Shown here piece after piece: positions 11,226-22,989 of a DNA stretch of 64,000 nucleotides. The position numbers and the translations under genes are program-made. The stretch's first letter is position 1. Each line of letters opens with the position of its first letter. Below the pieces are notes generated by a model. The model made no database searches. It saw nothing but the letters and a program-made list of their open reading frames with translations, and was not told where the DNA came from. The stretch comes from Arenicola marina (Eukaryota; Annelida; Polychaeta; Arenicolidae): positions 33,158,548 through 33,222,547 of the forward strand of contig OZ025253.1 in assembly GCA_964019135.1 (NCBI GenBank), in the 5' to 3' direction.

Positions 11226-13294
11226 AGTCTGGGGAAAAACGAAACACATATCAGTACCTTCTTCTCATGGCGAGATGGAGGTATATCGAGCGATAAAGAC
11301 AAGGTATATGACAACGATAAGGGCATGGTTATTTAAGTCAATATTATTTAAATAATCCCATACGCAGATGTATATCATATAAACAGGTAACATACCTTTC
11401 CAGTCGGACCACCATGTCCAATACATATCATTCTGCCCTGGGGTGGGACGGAGCCGTAGTCATGAGTCAGAAACCCCATACGTTTATATACACGCGGTGA
11501 CAAGGAAGGGAGGGGACAAAACGCATTTGTACGCTGGCGGATTGGACAATACAGGACAACATGCAACTGATACACACCTTATAGTGACCGCTCACTCACT
11601 GTTATACTCACTTTCATACTCGCTCGTAATCCTATCATCATCAACCCGACACATCTTACGATAAGCACACACTCACATGCTCACTCACATAGGCGATATG
11701 GCGCTATGGAAAGCCAACCATTTCATGTTTGTCACACTTATTGTCATAATAAACTTTCGATCTTACAGATCGACTTTGCAACGCATCGGCTCTTCCCGTT
11801 TAATTTGTGCATTGTTTCAGCCTCCTGGTGACTAATTATGTTTTTTTGCATCAATGTACACAAATTGATGTAACATTTACAGCTTGTAAAATTGTCAAAT
11901 TGTACCTTTTTATTTGCTGCATTAATAGTTTGGCACGCACAAACAAATTCACCTGCTGTTGCTACGTGCTACAATCTAGTATTATGGATCAATCAAAATA
12001 CGAAACACAGGTAGGAACGTCAACTTTGACTCCGTCTCGGCCACACGCAACAGACGCGTGACGTTGAGACGTACGTACTACCCACGGGATAAGATACGAT
12101 TTAACTATTAAATCTGCTTCACTGATCTCCAAGGCTTCTGCTAGATTTGTATGCTACTTCTAACAGATGGCTAGGCATAACGCAAACATTTATGTCTGAT
12201 CATCTCTGGGCAAGGGCCCGTTATGACTGCCAGGACATCCAATCCTGGAATAAGCTTTGGTCAAAGCCAGGTTCAAGTTCTGATCAACATCCGGGATTCT
12301 TCCCATCTCGGTCAGCCAGCCAGGTAATGCGGTTCGCTAAGCAATTTTTGGTACAATTTCAGTGTTGTGGGTGGTTAACGATCCCCATCTTTGGTGCAGT
12401 GCCACGTTACCTGACAGATATATATATATGTGACCTTAGTTATGTAATACTTACCTAGCATAACTCATCGGCATGCTATTACGGTTAGCTGACGATATGG
12501 TTAAGTAGTTACGTGTAGGGAGGGGGCGGAGGGGGGGGGGGGTGTGGTAGCTATACGTACAGCAACTGTTCAGCTGATACGTCTCTTCTATCTGGTGTAC
12601 ACTCTGTATTAGCACACGTACAACGCGCGTACAGTGTTTTGTCACAATTATATAATTTCGGTGTACACTTAAGTCATCATTACGCATGTAGCCATTGTTG
12701 GGTTGTTACGTCATTATTACGTAATTCTAGATAGGACATTATGTGGTAACTCCAGCCATATACGTAACTCCTATTCGCTACACGCGTCGAGGGTTTTATT
12801 GGATATCGGTGATACTTCTGCCCCATCTGTAGAGGCACGCAATAGAAAAACCATTCAACATAACGCTGATTTTGTCGTTCTCTCTGCATCAGACTGTGGG
12901 GGAAATACATTTAGCTAGGGCGCTCAGTAGAATGTCGTATTATCACCGCAGATCGGTGCTCCACCCTTGTGCAATTAGTCGGAGCATCGCAGATTAGGAT
13001 CGCGCCAGTTTCCCCCAAACACTGACCACTCCGTGATGAACACCACACATGTCACTCCGAGGCAATTATTATCAATTGTAAGCCGGACAAAATAACATAG
13101 ACAGTAGGCCTAAAATGTATTATTTAGTATACGAAACGCCTAATCAAACAAACGAAATTATGATGCTCTATAGCGGCTGATCCTGGCGGGCCGAATATCG
13201 ATCGATCACGCTTGAATATGCCTCTCTACGTCTATGGTGATGCACAGCTCCCCGATATAAATGTTGATTTAGAAGCGCGCCTCCTCTTTTTGCC

Positions 13295-13334
<40 letters not shown>

Positions 13335-14760
13335 CAATGGGATATCTCCCTTCTTTGCTAGTTTCCAGTAATATGCTTCCTTAACATCCCTGTACTCGCT
13401 GAACACGCAACAGTCCCACACTAGGCCTCCTGTTAATAGTTTTGAACAGTGTTTAGCCCATATTTAATCGATTACGGTTGCCACGAATCTGGTCAAACGA
13501 CTAGGACGATTGAAGGCTGTAGTTACACGTTCTTTCGTGTGTGTGGAAGACATTAAGCCAATATTTATTCGATTCAATATATGCACTCACTTCTGTTATA
13601 GATTTATGTTGAACGTTTGTTGACGTGTTACCAATCAATAAAAAGATTTCTTGGCAAAAAAAAATATGAAAAAATTAAGGATGTTTATTCAAGAGATTAT
13701 GTGAAGGGAATTAGAGAAGTTGTCGAAACTTGTTGGAAAGGTACGATACTCGATACTTTGGGATGTTAGCTTTTTCTCCACTTTTTTGACAGAAGATTAC
13801 GATTGTTTGCTTTATTTTGCCAGATAAGCTTTCTTCCAGTTGCAAAGGCAATATGTAATTTCTATTCAATGGCAGAATAAAACAAACAAGTCTGGCTAAC
13901 TCCCACTCTCCGCCCGTCAGGTATAAAGGGGTATGCCCCTAAGAACAGATAATATGGTTAGTCAGAGGGCACGTTTATGTATAAATGCAGAAAGCATTTA
14001 TGTATTACTTAAAAGGAATGCCTATTGCGTCCGTAAGTGCAGTCGTAATGACAGTATGTAACCCAAAAGATATTTTTCCTAAAAGAGAACCAAATAAAAA
14101 TACGAACTAGACAAAAATATTCATCACTTAAAACACACATTGTATCTCAGAAGAGTGCTTTTAGGGGGCGCTGAAATTTCTCCTGATCTGCTATCAACTA
14201 ATCGAACAAGAACACTTTGCGGGTCACTACGACACGAGACCATAGTGCTAATTGTTGTACATGCAAACACACCACTAATTAATGGGTGTTGGAGAGGTCT
14301 CTACTTTAATTTATGAATTTGCACGTGGAACGCGTCTATGTGGTTTTGTAAGCGAAGTCTAGATGGATAAGAACAGTGGCCTCCTCCATGTTGCATCTAT
14401 TACCCAACTGTTGTAAAAGGGCTTGTCAGCGCTGGCGGGTTCTACTTCCGGCCTGGCAGTTTGGTGATAAACGAACACTTGCGTTTTGTTCAGCGGGCAA
14501 TTTGACTCGCCCTCTGAGTGACAATGGATGCCACGCGCAGAGGGCGACTAGTTACATACTAGTTACGACAAAGGACGTGGTACCTGGCCAGATGCACGGC
14601 CGGTGAGGGGTGCAAGGGGTGGACTGCAATTTGTATTGCGTGGGACAGTATTTTTTTCTTGTAGATGTCACTTTGTAAATTTTTTGAAACCTTGACTTGG
14701 GATGAAATTGTCTATCATTTCTAATTTAACCTGATGCGGCTAACTTACACTACACAAGTT
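11226..14760. repeat. 3.5-kb duplicated block, copy B
   Basis: Second copy of the block at 3178-6637, same orientation. It carries the 3'UTR-like segment (about 11745-11810) and an expanded (AT)n tract at about 13297-13331. About 310 bases at 13797-14109 are absent from copy A, part of which is shared with copy C at 27226-27300. It lacks the A-specific stretch 5226-5578. It contains no intact gene, and unlike copy A it is not followed by the 22-bp array. Confidence 0.75.
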
Positions 14761-15225
14761 TATACATACACCTGTCTGCACATTGTAGTCTGTTAACTGC
14801 TTCATTTTGTAACGAAAAACGGATTGTTTATTATAATGAGTATTTTAACCCCGGATATTTACCCACACGGGTGGAGAGCAAAGTCTCTGATACAGCACGA
14901 TAGTTACGGCGGTCCGGTTACTTTAGTACTTTCAACTTATTTTGCGTGAGTATTTGTTTATTCTAGAACCAAACTTTGATGGGAGAATGATTGTACTTTG
15001 CATTTAATTTGTTGTTCTGGATTGTTATGGTGTGTATGCGTGTATAGTAGAGCTTAAACGCGGTGGTTGTTGCCGTCCACGCTGGTCCACGGAACGGCAG
15101 CGCACCTTATGAGTATTCATGTTTAGTAAGTATATATAGCAGGCCGCTGTGGTGATCCACAGAGAAAGTTATGCAGGCAGTCAGCGAGGGACAAATCCAG
15201 TCAGCGCTCCGGCTTTCAAGCAACC
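14761..15225. other. Spacer, nothing recognised
   Basis: No gene, array or TIR seen. A TATATATA at 15131 precedes a short frame that leads only into the adjacent tandem repeat. Confidence 0.3.
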
Positions 15226-15227
15226 CC

Positions 15228-15385
15228 AGGGTTAACATCGGCAAAACCGGGTTAACATCCGTAACCCGCGGTTTACATCGGCAACCCGGGGATAATATCA
15301 GTAACCCGGGGTTAACATCGGCAACCCAGGGGTTAATATCGGCAACCCGGGGTTAACATCGGCAACCCAGGGGTTAACATTCACC
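15228..15385. repeat. ~19-20-bp tandem repeat, about 8 units
   Basis: Units of 'GGTTAACATCGGCAACCCGG' with small length changes (an extra G, or ATA for ACA). Most units carry a GTTAAC palindrome. The unit is open on both strands, giving VNPGLPI/VNIGKPG-type periodic peptides that are not a gene. Confidence 0.85.
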
Positions 15386-15574
15386 ACGATGGATTGATGT
15401 ATATATATTCCACTACGAAATAAATCCCAGAACTTTAAGATTGGTTTTTCTGCTGCTGAACATTGCATGCGACCATGCGCAGTCAAAAATAAGGTAGCAT
15501 ATAACGTCCCCACTTCTGGGTTGCGGTAACTTGGAAGGTACGGGGGGGGGGTGTAGGGGTAGGGTAGTGGTTCT

Positions 15575-15665
15575 GTCAGTCACCGGTTGAGTTGAGAGAT
15601 CACACCGTTTCATTTTGCGGCGTGTATGCCTACCAGTAAATGAGAGCGTCACGGATGTCTGGCCT
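15575..15665. repeat. Dispersed repeat, copy 2
   Basis: Related to 7922-8012: 'GTCAGTCACCGGTTGAGTTG' and 'GCCTACCAGTAAATGAGAGC'. The downstream 'CCCCGTCGGGGGACGAGAGG' also has a diverged partner at about 31412-31432, so the family may be longer than the core given here. Confidence 0.55.
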
Positions 15666-18205
15666 CAGCCTTTACTCTCTGCCTCTAACTCACTCCGCTA
15701 GTGCGCTTGAGAGGGCCCCGTCGGGGGACGAGAGGAGCGAGGAGCAGGAGGGTGAGGGGAATGGGGTACTCGGCTGCCGAGGGAGTGCCATCAAGCATTA
15801 CCTTATAGCTGCCCCACCCGTAGCCGTTAACACAACACGACGTTATAGTCATGAGGCAGTTGGAAACAGACATGTAAGGTCTGAACGCATCACGTTTGGT
15901 CGCTGTTCAAGAAACCTATCTTCACATCTTGACTAAAACACTCACTTGTCAGCCGTATTGAAGTGCCAATTTTCTTGTTTATATAAATCTAAGCTTGGGG
16001 ACAATATTGATGTGTATAATTATGACGAAGAGTACAAACCTCTTCAAAAGTAATGCTCAAAATGATTTAATATGATCTTTTTATGCCATTACACGATTAC
16101 ATTTTTTATTAAAGGTATCTTAATTCCGTATTCAAAGATGGTCTAAACGTGTAACATTTAACAAACAACAAGTATCTTGTCGCCACATGTATGTGATGAG
16201 TTACTCAATTTTGTTTGGAGTCCTCGAGTTACTCGAAGGTGGTGTGTCCGCTGGTAAATAACCAATGACGACCAACTCGTTGCCGATCACGGATTGTGAT
16301 TGCGTACAGGCCAACGACGAGAGATGGGGATGGGAGGGAGCGAGATCAAGGGGGGGGAGGGTATAAGGGAGGGCGGCGGTAAGTATCCAGCGCCATGCTA
16401 TGGGAAGCCACGGTACTTTGGGTGGTTTTAAAAAGATCACACGCTAACGTAAGTACATCTGTATTTACTTACGACGCGGGCATAACAACAAAGAGAAGTC
16501 TCCAACCATCATCCATAACCTTCAACCTCCCCCTTGCCCCCCTCCCCCGCCCTCTCTCCTACCCCCACACTGATATCCTGAAGACCCCCAAGTTGCCTTG
16601 CTCTGCCCTAGACCTTGCCAACCCTGGACTGGCATCCACCGGCCATAGAATACGTGGAGCAGGAAGTGACTCCCACACGGGGCAGTCAAAATAGGAGGGA
16701 GGTCTTTCACTCATTTGTGGGGCGCTTATCAGAAAATAATGCCTCCCTGTCTGGGGGGTTTGTCAGATAGCGAGATATCATATGCCATTATAATCAGAAG
16801 GGAGGGACTGGCGGTCGATTGAAGACTACTGTCAGCTGGTCAGCCAGTCTGTTCCGGACCTTACCTCCCCTCTGCCTCCCACCCCCCTCCCTGTTCTCGA
16901 CCTTTCGTCTCCACCCCACCCCCTCCAACACTCCACCCCCATCCACCCCTCCACCATCCTTCCCAGGCTCTATACGCATCCCTCATGTATTCGCCCCCTG
17001 TGCTGGGATTGAGTGTGTGTGTGTGTGGGGGGGGGTATTTTATATGAAATTACTGTGAGGGAGAACTGAAATTAGGTGGTGCAGGTGAGGGAACAGCGGG
17101 GGTGGTGGCCTGGTGGTGAGGGCAAATGACGGGACGGGAGGAGAGAGAGAGGGGGAGAGACGGGGGTGCATTATAGTCCTGTAGCACAATCTCAGCGTGA
17201 AAGAATGCAGTAGTGACGCCAGTGTGGCGGGGGCAGTCGGAAGTGGGGGGGGGGGCCCCTCCGCGTCCTGGTGTAACAAACGCCCAAGTGTTGGGGAGAG
17301 GATTGTATAACTGGATGTAATAACTGTGACCCGCTGGGGGGGTTGAGGGGAGGTGGGGATACAAGTGTGGGTGTAAGCGGGGTTGGGGGTTGGTTAGGGG
17401 TGGGGATGTAAGTCTGGGTAGGGGTGGGGGGTGCTGTCGAGAATCAGGGGTGGTGGTGGGAGGGGGCGGGGGGATGTCACTGACCCTCACCTCCCAGTGT
17501 AACGCAGGCCATTGGGGAGTGAGATAAGTCACTAGAGATGGTTTCGCTTGATTCCCTGGTGATAAAATATATCAGGAGGGAAACGTGTTGCAACAAATAG
17601 AGGAGGGGGGTAGGGACAGGGACAGGGACGGGGAGGGTGATGTAAAGAGCTAGGGAGACGGAGGCGGAGAGGCGAGGGGGCGAGAAATGGATAAGTGAGG
17701 GAGAGGGAGTGAAAATGAGGGGAGAGACAGGGTAGGACTCAATGGAAAGGGGAAACTTGAAAGAAATCGGAGTGCAGAATTATATAACTTAACAGTCCTT
17801 AATTAATAATCCATTAAACAAATCTCCCTCCCCTCTTGGTTACGCTCCTACAAAATGTATCTTTCCAATATATTTCGTTGGAAAGCCCGATTTTCACAGT
17901 GTATGCTCAATTTCTCAAGGGAGGGTTGCAATCCTCCTCACCCCCGCGCCCCGCCCCTGAGGAGGGTGAGGAGTTTTGGTTATATTGGGAGGGGGGCACG
18001 GTGAGGAGCCACTTGCACTTGTTATGGCTGCAACTACCATCACTACCACTCGTTAAGAGACTTCCAGGCCTATATTACAGCCGCATTTTGAACTATCATC
18101 TTGTTGACACCCAGCACCATATTGAAGCAACCCAAACCATCGTCATCAGGTGGAAATCACAATAAGCCATTATCTTTCTCATCTCCAAGACTACCCCCTC
18201 TCCTA
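15666..18205. other. Long G/C-strand-biased low-complexity region
   Basis: C-rich from about 16520 to 16970, then G-rich from about 17030 to 17730 (GGGTGGGG, GGGGGAGAG and similar runs). No exon with convincing splice sites or codon signal was found. Reading frames here give Pro-rich or Gly-rich low-complexity peptides on opposite strands. Confidence 0.45.
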
Positions 18206-18520
18206 TTTGTGAAATCAAAACCCCCACCAAGGTGAAGGTTTTTAATAGCACAACACTTTCCGATGTAGAAAACAAGCATGGCGGGGTACGCAAAATAAAA
18301 TCGTCCATGGCTTATGTTTCACATTTCAGTGTATATTTTGCCGGTGTTTGACTTCAGAAATGGCACTGGGGGTAGGTTTGTACATTGAAAACAGGTAAGT
18401 ATTTTGAACATTAGTTTTGAGACATTTTGCGGCGGGAGCTTTCAAATGGGACTCTACACAGAAGCGTGTTAACGTGCTATTCAGAACCTTCACCTAGGTG
18501 GTGGTTTTGATGTCAGAGCT
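18206..18520. mobile_element. MITE-like TIR element, copy 1 (~0.3 kb)
   Basis: Non-coding element whose ends are inverted copies of 'ATCAAAACC.CCACC..GGTGAAGGTT'. The left end (about 18213) is more decayed than the right end (GGTGGTGGTTTTGATGTCAG, ending 18520). Internal parts (GATGTAGAAA.CA.GCATGGCG, TTTTGCCGG.GTT.GACTTC) match the copy at 60499-60801 along its length. Short, TIR-bounded and coding-free, it fits a MITE of unknown superfamily. Confidence 0.75.
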
Positions 18521-20255
18521 ACCCCCCCCCCCCCCACCCCCACCAGCCTAGTTGACGTGGATGCCCGGCCATCCGTCTCTTCAGTAACTGCACGCATGAC
18601 AGGCGCATGTGCCGAACAGGCGTCGTAGTTCTTGCAATGTAGGCCGTGACTAATGGCCGCCATATACCCCTTCAGGCGCATTTTTGCATGGTAGAAATTG
18701 TGAAGGTCCATATAATGTATACCAACATACATCAAAGCACACTAAAGGCGTCACAGTGCGATGAACATGATGAACGGTGACCTAGCCCATTCGTTGTCAT
18801 TAGGCTTACTTACGTCTTATTGCGTTTTGCAGAGGACGGATTAGCCAGAAATTACCAACTGTTGCGACGACAAGTCGCGCTTGGAGCCGATTATTCCTCC
18901 CTCCTTCAGGTATATAGCTTATAAAGGCAGGCCGAGATAGGGTGGGTGGTATCCAGTCTAGTTGTAATCGAGCAGGCTGTGAGTATTATAAAACCAGGAA
19001 AACTTTTGTTTTGTTCTCTTCTTCGCCGCAAATTGCGCGACTGTCAGCGAGCACGTAGGCCAATCGCATCACATCGCCCCCAAAAAACTGTGTTGCTTTT
19101 GGGGCCCCGGAATAGTAGCGGGATATATGTATGAAAACAAATTAAATGTTCCCATCAGAAAATAGGGGGTTTTTTGAAGAAAAAAAACACACCAGAAAAC
19201 CAAAATAACCCCCATTCGCAATGTCAAATGACTAGTCCCTAATTTCTCCATATCTTCATTATTTACAACCCAATAAGCTATATCGGAAGTTTCGTAGTGA
19301 TCGATAATACCTCGTCCCGCATTAGTACGTACAGGATTTGTAGTGAACCATTAGTATATTGTATGGTTAATGTACGTAATGTTATATATCAAGAGATTGA
19401 CCGAATACATTAATATGCGTGTTTCGTTTGTTTAGTGCTATTGTGCACTATTTATTCCATGCTTAACATAACAACGGCTGAAGAACAACGCATGAAAGAA
19501 GTAAATGGTGACATATGGCCTGCGTGAACAGTCAACATGTCAACTGAGCTCGGTACTCTACTTCCTGCCTGAGAGAAAGCCGCGTCGAACAAAGAACACG
19601 TGCCACATGAAGAAGAGGGCTACGTGACTGGATTGTATTGCGTGACTGTACACTGAAACTTCCATTGACATTTTATCGCTCGCATTTCAACTCAACAAGG
19701 AAGTTCTGACGAGGGCGTATTTCACAGGCTATGACAAGGGCATATAACGATCCACTTATATATTGCTCGATTACCATGTTGTTTTCTATCTGCCACGTCC
19801 GGGTCTCGGTACGTATATATTCCATTAACTTAAAGATGTGTCTCTTATATGTCCTTTCAATCTCGTTAAATGTATTAACTTTGGGGGGAAAAGAAGGAAT
19901 TTCGAAAAAGATGACGTTCAATTTCGACGCATATGCCGGAGCACGACACCTTTCAAAAATACTCTTAAAGTAACGCGATTAGTTTAGCAGAAAAACACGC
20001 TTTCTCCAAATGTGATATTTCGGAAGAAGAGTCTTTCCTCACATTAATTTACTTCTCGTTGTGTTAATTTACTATCTATAAACTCATTTTAAACTAAACT
20101 GGGCGTTCGTTCCGAGACGGTCTTGGCTTAACACGTGGTGGCGCAGGCAATGAGGCGAAACGCAGTGGTCAAAGTTTCGATGATTTATTCAAGCAGTGTT
20201 AAACCCCGTTAAACTCAATTGAAAACAAGTCACAAACTCCGATAACGGCGTGTAA
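18521..20255. other. Spacer, nothing recognised
   Basis: A poly-C tract at 18521-18542 is followed by ordinary AT-rich sequence. No exon or repeat relation could be supported. Confidence 0.3.
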
Positions 20256-20260
20256 CTTAC

Positions 20261-20289
20261 CTGGCAGCAGGGAGGACGACTGCTGCCAG
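20261..20289. other. Perfect 10-bp inverted repeat (hairpin)
   Basis: CTGGCAGCAG (20261-20270) pairs perfectly with CTGCTGCCAG (20280-20289) around a 9-base loop. It lies in otherwise unassigned DNA, so no function can be given. Confidence 0.6.
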
Positions 20290-20964
20290 CCCCTCGCTCC
20301 GCAGGGCGGTATATCCAAAAACTCTTTACTCTGTCCTAAAAACACGCTCTCTCCAAATAGCTGTTCCCTCGCTGTCTGTTTGTCACATTCGCCTTTTCCT
20401 CCGCATAGTAAATATCATCCGAATTAGACGCGTCTAAAACCGAAATAGGGATCATCCGCATTCGGTTGATTCACTGAAACGCCTGGATCCCAGAGCAATC
20501 GGGGCCGTGCTTCAGCCTCCTGGACGGAGCTATGTCGCCATTGGGTTGAGCTGTAATCAACGTCTGGCAAGGGGAGAGAAAGCCAGAAAGGAAAGAGGTT
20601 TGGTTAGGGCTTGCTAATGAGAAGATATGTGATGGCCATATATGGGGTGTTTAAAGAAGTGGGGTCAGTAGGAATGGAGGGTGTGATGTGATGGGAGGGA
20701 CCGATGTATTTTGGACCGATGGCCAGATACCGTGTCATCTGGGGAAAAGGGTTTGTCTAATGGACCGCGCATGGAGCAGAGAAGAGGAGAGGACCGACAT
20801 AATACAAAGAAGGAGATATGCTGGATCTAGCCACAGAACTGGGGCTATGCTGGGCCTAGAAGAGGCGAGGGGAAGTGATCAGAAGCGATATTTGAGCTAT
20901 AACATGTCTCTTTGATGATTGGTTGTATATTGAAGACACTTTGAACAGTTGGTCATATCGCGTC

Positions 20965-21135
20965 AGAGGTAGAATGAAGGGAAGAGCGGAGACATGTTCG
21001 CGGAGCAACCCCCTACTCTTTGTGAAGAAGGACGGGGATCTTTATCCGGCGACCATACAGACATGGCCACAGCGGGGCTCGAACAACCTATCCACCTACC
21101 GTGAGGCTCTCAGCTGGCCGACTGTCTAATCCACT
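20965..21135 (-). mobile_element. tRNA-derived SINE fragment (degenerate)
   Basis: On the minus strand this matches the SINE at 51178-51432. The plus strand shows 'GGCCACAGCGGGGCTCGAAC' (B-box complement), 'GATCTTTATCCGGCGACC' and 'CCCCCTACTCTTTGTGAAGA' in the same order. The A-box end (about 21095-21135) is diverged. Confidence 0.6.
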
Positions 21136-21765
21136 GGTCTGTATTGATGAAGCAAAGAAGCTGCTGGTAATTACCATTCCACTTAGTGATGTTATAGCGC
21201 AGTCAGGAAGAAAACTAATCGATACCACTGACTGATGAAGTTGTAGAGTGGCACTGGATAAAGCCGCCGGTCAATCCCCATCCCATACGTAGCGTGCTAT
21301 AATTTAATAACGTCCTTTTCCATTTCCATGCAGTCGTCATCCTTTCCCCTTCAGCCTAGGGACTTGTCCATGTGTATTCCAGGATCAGGGAACAACACAT
21401 CGGGTTGATTGTTCCTGGTTTTTTTTCGGCGTATGGCAGATGATGGGCCTTGGGACTTGTGAACTGACGTCGATTCATGAATAAATACATTAGTGATTTC
21501 TGTGACTGTCGAGTTAGTAAAGGAGACCGAATGGAAAGAATTAACGGGTTAGGCGGGGGCTGGGTGCGCGTGTGGGGAGTGGGAGGGTGTGAGTGGGGGC
21601 AACAGCATCGGGTGGACGTATCTACGCACCTCGGTGCTACCCACCAGACCTACTACAATCTGGTATCCAACGCGAGAGAAGAAAACATGAAATCGATGTT
21701 GGTTAACTTCAAGACTATGTTTTTAGCAGTAATCCTCACAGTTCTATTCCGAAAGTGATTACTGA

Positions 21766-21847
21766 CAGGGGCGGATCCAGAAGATCTGGACAGGACGGGG
21801 GGGGGGGGGGTTGGCATAGGATCCAGATATGCTTGTATCCGCCCCTG
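21766..21847. mobile_element. 82-bp TIR micro-element with 5-bp target duplication
   Basis: The ends CAGGGGCGGATCCAG and CTTGTATCCGCCCCTG are near-perfect inverted repeats. The element is flanked on both sides by ACTGA (21761-21765 and 21848-21852). The centre is a poly-G run. The GGATCCAGG end motif recurs at 32175, 32525 and 59055. Confidence 0.75.
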
Positions 21848-22191
21848 ACTGATGACCTAACTTCCTTGCCGTCTTTCGGGCATAGAGGAGATCTGATCGT
21901 TAATGCCCGTACCAACTTCTTGGGGATTCGCGATTTGTCAATAGCGCATTGCCAGACGGATCATTTGGTAATCTAATATGGGCATGAAGCTCGGGCCGTA
22001 CGGAAGCTTTTGGGTGCAATGCCTTCCATATTTTCAAATTATTCACAAAGGGGGGGGGGGACAATTAAAGAAGAAAAAAAGGAAGCGTCAGGCAAAGCGA
22101 GTGGGCAGGGGGGAGGTGGACAGGGGGCAGGGGGGCTCACACAAATGGCCAACCTTAGTCTACAATTTGTAATAGAATCCCCGCACGTCTG

Positions 22192-22550
22192 CGAAAAAAA
22201 TACATCACATGAAAGATCCCTTTATAGTCTGTTATACCCTACCGCTTTATTACTCTTTTGTGCCACTTGTTTAATACTGTTTTGCCCTACTTGTTTATTA
22301 TTCTTTACTCTCTGTCATTTAAGGCAATTTTATGGTATGGGGGTTGACTGTTTGCCAGAATTTGTGCTTTTACCGACAACCACTGTTTTTCATGCATGAA
22401 TCATTTGCAGGTCTACAAACGAACCGCAGATATCTGCAAATAGGAAGTTTAAGTAGGGCAAAATAGTAATAAACAAGTGGCGCATAAGCGCAATAAACAG
22501 GTAGGGTATAGCAGGCTATAAAAGAATCTTTCATGTGATGTTTTTTTTTA
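22192..22550. mobile_element. Foldback element with ~100-bp inverted arms
   Basis: The left arm (22192-22292) and right arm (22451-22550) are inverted copies, both containing 'ACATCACATGAAAGAT', 'TATACCCTACC', 'GCCACTTGTTTA' and 'TTTTGCCCTACTT'. The loop of about 158 bp is non-coding. The arms differ by scattered substitutions and small indels, so the insertion is not fresh. Confidence 0.75.
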
Positions 22551-22574
22551 ACTTCTTAAGTACCCCATAACCTA

Positions 22575-22985
22575 TGCATCTTTTATATACAGATACACCA
22601 AGGCCCGCTGGGCTGTGACGCCGTTGGCCTACGTGCGCAGTGGTAGTCTCGGCAGAATAATAATAAGTCTGTTTAGCCGCCTGTATGCTGTGTTTTAATA
22701 TCTTATTATATGTCTGCAGGTTTGTTTTCGACCCACCATAATTCAGATCATCTTGTGCTGTTACATTTAAACGTTTATATAATTTAGCTAGATAAGATAG
22801 TGATTTAGGAATACCTGCAGTAATCATTTTAGTATTTGTGTTTATACTTTCGAAATGTTACGGCTTTGGTAGGCATGTGAGTTGTCTTTAGTGTAGACAG
22901 TAGGTCCTCAAAAAAATATAATTCCCATTTGCGTCCGTATCTTGACTTATGTCAACCAGTTGGTAAAAATCGTAAGACGAGAGGG
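22575..22985 (-). pseudogene. Decayed non-LTR retrotransposon fragment (CR1-like, endonuclease-RT linker)
   Basis: The minus-strand translation shows MITAGIPKSLSYLAKLYKRL and then LQTYNKILKHSIQAAKQTYY. This pattern (a 'GI.KSI..RDKLY' stretch, then 'Y...LK.SIR.AKK.YY') is familiar from the linker between endonuclease and reverse transcriptase in CR1/Jockey-group LINEs. Upstream parts at 22830-22985 are in other frames with stops. The foldback element abuts its 3' side. It is not functional, and the clade assignment is tentative. Confidence 0.5.
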
Positions 22986-22989
22986 CTTC

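Noticed and set aside
17050..17532. 160-residue Pro-rich minus frame
   Set aside because: Low-complexity G-rich DNA; shared open frames on both strands and no splice context.
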